A DNA stretch of 64,000 nt from QHXN01 sp963785125. GTDB taxonomy: Bacteria; Acidobacteriota; Blastocatellia; Pyrinomonadales; Pyrinomonadaceae. The stretch covers positions 124,001-188,000 of the forward strand of contig CAWATU010000005.1 of NCBI GenBank assembly GCA_963785125.1. Direction: 5' to 3'. This document shows, in pieces, positions 60,444-64,000 of the stretch (position 1 is its first letter; each line of letters opens with the position of its first letter). Position numbers and translations under genes: made by a program. The notes below the pieces were generated by a model. The model saw nothing but the letters and a program-made list of their open reading frames with translations. It searched no databases and was not told the DNA's origin.

Positions 60444-60908
60444 TCTTTTCCACGCGCCCGACTTGCCGCCGGTCTTCTCTTCGAGGCGCACGTCCGTAAT
60501 CGTCATCCCCTTCTCGACGGCCTTACACATGTCGTAGACGGTGAGCGCGGCGACCGCGGCGGCCGTGAGCGCCTCCATCTCGACGCCGGTCTGTGCGTTG
60601 GTCGAAGCCTCGGCTTCAAGATAGACGCCGTCGTCGCGCAGTTCCGCACGCACGTCGGCGTGTGTGAGCGGGAGCGGGTGGCACAGCGGGATAAGCTCGG
60701 CCGTGCGCTTCGCGGCCATGATGCCGGCGATGCGCGCCGCCTCCAAAGGGTCGCCCTTCGGCGTCCGTCCCGCGCGCAGCGCCGCCACCGTCTCTGCGGA
60801 CATCAACACGCGCGCGGACGCAACGGCCCGCCGCGCGGTCGCTGTCTTCGTGCCGGTGTCAACCATCCGCACGCGCCCTTCCGCGTCCAAGTGGCTCAGT
60901 TCACTCAT
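60438..60908 (-). CDS. moaC: Cyclic pyranopterin monophosphate synthase MoaC
   Basis: A 156-residue enzyme of molybdenum-cofactor synthesis. With MoaA it converts GTP-derived intermediate to cyclic pyranopterin monophosphate. Landmarks: MVDTGTKTATARRAVA (about 15-30), GIMAAKRTAELIPLCHPLPLTH (about 62-83) with the active-site His in CHP, and AQTGVEMEALTA with the catalytic region VYDMCKAVEKGM (about 123-134). moeA lies about 760 bases upstream on the same strand. Confidence 0.96.
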   Translation of the reverse strand: MSELSHLDAEGRVRMVDTGTKTATARRAVASARVLMSAETVAALRAGRTPKGDPLEAARIAGIMAAKRTAELIPLCHPLPLTHADVRAELRDDGVYLEAEASTNAQTGVEMEALTAAAVAALTVYDMCKAVEKGMTITDVRLEEKTGGKSGAWKRE

Positions 60909-61071
60909 GGAGGCAGACTAAGACCGAACGGGTCGCGCGGGCAAGCATCAGCGGCGCCGCAAACAAGATGGACCTGACCAAACGCATCACGTGCCACTTT
61001 CAGTTGTCATGTCATTTGCCGACTCGCATCAACGCCGACACGCGCGACGACGTTGACGGTTTCTCGATGCT

Positions 61072-61390
61072 TCAGAGGTTGAACATGCGCTCGATGGTCT
61101 CCCCGGCTTTGATCTCGACGTTGATCTCCTGCGGGCTGAGTCCCGGCGGCCTGACCGCGATGACGCGGACGCTGTAGCGGCCGGCAACAGCTCGAAAGTG
61201 CGCGGGTTGGTTTGAGCGCCGGTGTAGGTGCGCAGGCCGGCCCCCTTGCCTGTCGAAAGGCTCTTGACGATCACGGTCGCGTCAATCAGCTCACTGCCGC
61301 GCTTCGCGCCGATGCGAAGTGTGCCGGAGGAGAAGTCAAAAACCTTCTCGACCGTCTCTCCCGCGTTGACCTTGACACGCGTCGGCGCGT
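61072..61390 (-). pseudogene. Decayed gene: C-terminal part of a beta-sandwich repeat protein
   Basis: On the minus strand a protein-like frame reads TRVKVNAGETVEKVFDFSS..., passes LSTGKGAGLRTYTGAQTN, and reaches FELLP at about 61182. One base is missing there. In the next frame it continues GRYSVRVIAVRPPGLSP...EIKAGETIERMFNL to a TGA at 61072. The two VxAGETxE segments flank one module. This resembles tails of von Willebrand-A-type proteins in Acidobacteriota, from memory. No start codon or complete gene remains. The rest of the 60909-61669 gap shows nothing else convincing. Confidence 0.6.
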
Positions 61391-61669
61391 CGGCGGCGGG
61401 CTTTCCCCGCTGGCGGAGCAGGCGAGCTGGCAGACGAACAGGATGTTGGGGATTGAAAGTTTCGGTCTCAGCAAGACAGTCCCCCTCATGCCGCGGGGCG
61501 GTCAGCTTTGCGAAGGTCGTAGCAGGCGAGGCGAAGGCGAGGCTTGAGCCGCAGAAATTTAAAGCCGTGAAAGTAATTTAACGCCCGGGTTCGAGAGTGA
61601 TACCGCTTCGGAAGGCAGCCGTAGAGACTGGTTCGAGAGGATATGGATTTGTCTGACGCGAGTCAATGG

Positions 61670-62881
61670 CTACGCGGGCAGACGCACTACGCTCAAGACG
61701 CGCCCGGCCTCGACCGTCTTCACGTCCGCGGGGACGATCAGGAGCGCGTCGGCGCGCGCGAAGGCGACGAAGTCCGAAGAGCCGCCCCACTTCAGAGGCT
61801 CGGCGAGGAGTCGGCCCGCGTCGTCGGTTCTCAGAAGGGCGGGGAGGTAACTCGTCCGCTCCGCCGCGCCCTTCAACGCGCGCGCGAGCACGGCGCGTTC
61901 TTCGACGAGCGCCGGGTCGCGCGCGCCCTGCATCGCGCGCAGCGCCGTCCGCGCAAAGAGGTTGAAGGTGACGCTGACGGAGACGGGGTTGCCCGGCAGT
62001 CCGAAGACGAGCGTCCCGCTCGGCAGCCGCGCGAACACGGTCGGCTTGCCGGGGCGAAGCGCGACGCGCTCGAAGAAGAGTTCGGCGCCGAGCGCGTGGA
62101 GCGCGGCCTTCGTGAAGTCGTAACGCCCCATCGACACGCCACCCGAGAGCACGAGCAGGTCCGAACGCGCCGCAGCCCTCTCGACCTCTGCGCGCAGAAG
62201 CTCCAGGTCGTCGCCCGCGAACGGCAGACGCTCCACCTCGGCGCCGGCCAGACGCGCGTAGGCCGCAAGCGAGTAACTGTTCGAGTCGCGTATCTGGTCC
62301 TCGCCCGGTTTCTCTTCGACCCGAACCAACTCGGTGCCCGTCGCCAGCACGGCCACGCGCGGCCGCCTGCGCACGGGCACACGCGCGTGGCCGAACGACG
62401 CGAGCACGGCCATGCGAGCCGCGTTAATCTCCTCACCCGCTTCGAGCACGCGCTCGCCCCCTCTGATCTCGCTCGCGCGCGTGACGTAGAACTGCCCCGG
62501 CTCGGTCGCGCGCTCGACGAAGACGATGCGGCCGCCCTCCTCCTCGCGCGTCACCTCCACCTGCTGCACAGAGTCTGCGCCCGCGGGCAGCGGCGCGCCC
62601 GTCATGATGCGCACGGCCTCGTCCGTCTGAAGCGTCCCGCGCCAGCCGTCGCCCGCCGCCGCCTCGCCCACGACGCGCAGACGCGCCGGCGTCTCTCGCA
62701 AGTCCGCGGAGCGCACCGCGTACCCGTCCATCTGCGCGCGGTCGAACGGCGGCAAGTCCATGTCCGCGAACACGTCCTCCGCCAGCACGCGCCCCAAAGC
62801 CTCGTCCAGAGCCACGCGCTCCGCCGCCAGCGGCCCCGCCTTCCCGACAACGATGCTGAGCGCTTCTGTGACAGGAATCAT
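61670..62881 (-). CDS. moeA: Molybdopterin molybdenumtransferase MoeA
   Basis: A 403-residue cytoplasmic enzyme that inserts molybdate into adenylylated molybdopterin. Landmarks: FDRAQMDGYAVRSAD (about residues 43-57), IMTGAPLPAGADSVQ (about 93-107), ATGTELV and SNSYSL in the MoCF domain, LVLSGGVSMGRYDF (about 238-251) and VFGLPGNPVSVSVTF (about 292-306). Length is normal. It lies upstream of moaC, with a decayed gene between. A heptad-repeat hairpin separates it from the nucleotidyltransferase gene. Confidence 0.96.
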   Translation of the reverse strand: MIPVTEALSIVVGKAGPLAAERVALDEALGRVLAEDVFADMDLPPFDRAQMDGYAVRSADLRETPARLRVVGEAAAGDGWRGTLQTDEAVRIMTGAPLPAGADSVQQVEVTREEEGGRIVFVERATEPGQFYVTRASEIRGGERVLEAGEEINAARMAVLASFGHARVPVRRRPRVAVLATGTELVRVEEKPGEDQIRDSNSYSLAAYARLAGAEVERLPFAGDDLELLRAEVERAAARSDLLVLSGGVSMGRYDFTKAALHALGAELFFERVALRPGKPTVFARLPSGTLVFGLPGNPVSVSVTFNLFARTALRAMQGARDPALVEERAVLARALKGAAERTSYLPALLRTDDAGRLLAEPLKWGGSSDFVAFARADALLIVPADVKTVEAGRVLSVVRLPA

Positions 62882-62886
62882 ATTTG

Positions 62887-62958
62887 TAATGATGAATGAT
62901 GAATGCAGAATGAAAGAGAGTTCTTAATTCATCATTCATCATTCCGCATTCATCATTT
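62887..62958. repeat. Heptad-repeat hairpin, AATGATG family
   Basis: The left array (62887-62915) has AATGATG/AATGCAG units and the inverted array (62926-62958) has CATCATT units. The right arm covers the TGA stop of the nucleotidyltransferase gene (62953-62955). This is the most AT-rich of the series. Confidence 0.9.
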
Positions 62959-63678
62959 CTTCTCCGCTTCTCTCCGGAAGCCTTCAAAGAGGAAGCCGCC
63001 GAAGGGTTCGAGCAGTTCGGCGACGAGGGCGATGGCCGGGTCGGGGCGCTTCTCTGCGAAGAGGATGTCGAAGGCGCGCAGGAATCTTTCGGCGAAGAGG
63101 GCGTCCGTCTCGCGCAGGCGCCGCGGGATCGTCTTGCTGTGCGCCGACCAGAGCCCGCGCGTGCGGAAGTAGAACTCGGCCGCGTCCTGATAGAGCCACG
63201 CGCCCGTCGCGACCAGCTCTTCGTCCGAACGCGGGAACCTCATGTCGTCAACCCAGTCGGTCAGACGGTAACGCCGCAGCGTCAACTCTTCCTCATCCCA
63301 CGGCGGCGGCCCCGCTTCTAACAACTCCCGCGCGATGCGCTTGAGACGTGCCGAGAACTCGCTCGCCTCCGGCACCTCGACGCCCTCCCACACCATGCGC
63401 AGCATCGCCGGCACCCCGCGCCGTCTGTCCGCCTCGAAGAACCCTTCCAGCGTCCCCGCGTCATTCACGAACGCCTCCACCGGCCAACCCCCGTACATGA
63501 AAGCCTCACGGTACGCGTTCGGCAGACCCTCGTACACCACCACGATGTCGAGGTCTGACGCGGGCGTCGCCTCACCGCGCATTACCGACCCGCCGAGGAA
63601 GACCACCCGCGCCCCTTCATACCTCTCCCGCCAGACCGCGCGCACCACCTCAACAGGGAAAAGTCTGGACGTCTCCAT
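62953..63678 (-). CDS. Nucleotidyltransferase-domain protein
   Basis: A 241-residue soluble protein. An N-terminal pol-beta-type nucleotidyltransferase motif is visible: GGSVMRGEATPASDLDIVV (about residues 29-47), the G-S-x-D-x-D pattern with two metal-binding Asp. The C-terminal half is helical (about 95-240), with WDEEELTLRRYRLTDWVDD. The architecture fits small-molecule or protein nucleotidyltransferases (for example aminoglycoside or MNT type). No HEPN partner gene follows, so a toxin-antitoxin role is not supported here. Confidence 0.85.
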   Translation of the reverse strand: METSRLFPVEVVRAVWRERYEGARVVFLGGSVMRGEATPASDLDIVVVYEGLPNAYREAFMYGGWPVEAFVNDAGTLEGFFEADRRRGVPAMLRMVWEGVEVPEASEFSARLKRIARELLEAGPPPWDEEELTLRRYRLTDWVDDMRFPRSDEELVATGAWLYQDAAEFYFRTRGLWSAHSKTIPRRLRETDALFAERFLRAFDILFAEKRPDPAIALVAELLEPFGGFLFEGFRREAEKK

Positions 63679-63714
63679 AGGGGTTATGAGTGTAGTGCGA
63701 ACCCCGAAAACACG

Positions 63715-63740
63715 AAAGGCTGCTCGTGTGAGCAGCCTTT
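63715..63740 (-). terminator. Intrinsic terminator after the tRNA pair
   Basis: AAAGGCTGCTC (63715-63725) pairs with GAGCAGCCTTT (63730-63740) around GTGT. It is placed to end the minus-strand tRNA-Val/tRNA-Asp transcript. Confidence 0.8.
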
Positions 63741-63769
63741 TTCGTGACCGGTGTTCCGGTGGTGGTTAA

Positions 63770-63848
<79 letters not shown>

Positions 63849-63881
63849 GAGAACCTTAAATTTTCAAGGTCGGCGCGCATG

Positions 63882-63956
<75 letters not shown>

Positions 63957-64000
63957 GAAAAGAACCGCCATAACCGAGGTTAAATTTAAGAGAAGCGCGC

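Noticed and set aside
2542..62958. Calling the heptad hairpins ordinary rho-independent terminators
   Set aside because: Most lie between same-strand genes of one operon, lack a following T run, have long loops in several cases and show 7-bp tandem structure. Conventional terminators in the window (22283, 29287, 63715) look different.
62953..63678. MNT/HEPN toxin-antitoxin pair
   Set aside because: The nucleotidyltransferase motif is present but no HEPN gene is adjacent and the protein is longer than typical MNT antitoxins.

Overview
The window is a GC-rich bacterial chromosome segment, densely coded on both strands. Several features suggest an acidobacterium, most likely class Blastocatellia (Pyrinomonadaceae-like): an ECF sigma factor next to a Ser/Thr kinase fused to a TolB-like propeller, SBBP/Calx-beta/DUF4214 and PEP-CTERM secreted proteins, bacillithiol synthesis (BshB1), a didermic periplasmic protein set and very high GC. 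This placement is inference; there is no rRNA here to test it.

Layout. 1-2.5 kb: bshB1, a PEP-CTERM protein and an alpha/beta-hydrolase-fold protein that seems to lack its nucleophile. 2.6-16.8 kb (minus strand): a cell-shape operon in the order mreB-mreC-mreD-mrdA-rodA. Downstream of it is an RNase E/G whose S1 domain is split by about 545 disordered residues. Upstream of it are a diguanylate cyclase, a FecR-domain protein and TerC. 17-30 kb: a GH2 glycosidase, a SurA/PpiD foldase, small secreted proteins, an orphan PD-(D/E)XK-like protein, a large SBBP propeller protein and Mug. 30-44 kb: MsrA, MATE, DUF1992, an ECF sigma/anti-sigma pair followed by two HEAT-repeat proteins, Def, an EEP-family hydrolase, TreS and a PQQ-like propeller. 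43.9-54.3 kb: a five-gene operon built around a thioester-containing alpha-2-macroglobulin. It also encodes a DUF1175 (NlpC/P60-like) lipoprotein, a membrane protein, a secreted protein, and a fusion of a penicillin-binding transpeptidase, SpoIID and a gluzincin peptidase. 54.4-64 kb: CtaA, an M50-like protease, a Ser/Thr kinase with its ECF sigma factor, MoaC, a decayed gene, MoeA, a nucleotidyltransferase, and tRNA-Val and tRNA-Asp.

The most unusual feature is a dispersed set of about 16 intergenic elements built from degenerate 7-bp tandem units. In most of them two heptad arrays face each other as an inverted repeat, forming long imperfect hairpins. The heptamer differs from site to site, but the 7-bp period, the hairpin form and the position at gene ends recur. 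They occupy all four junctions inside mreB-rodA and often overlap a neighbouring stop codon. One lies inside a reading frame, where it encodes the membrane anchor of the transpeptidase-SpoIID fusion. They resemble in kind the short tandemly repeated heptanucleotides (STRR) of filamentous cyanobacteria.

The alpha-2-macroglobulin operon reads as an envelope defence and repair module: a protease trap with wall-cutting and wall-crosslinking domains.
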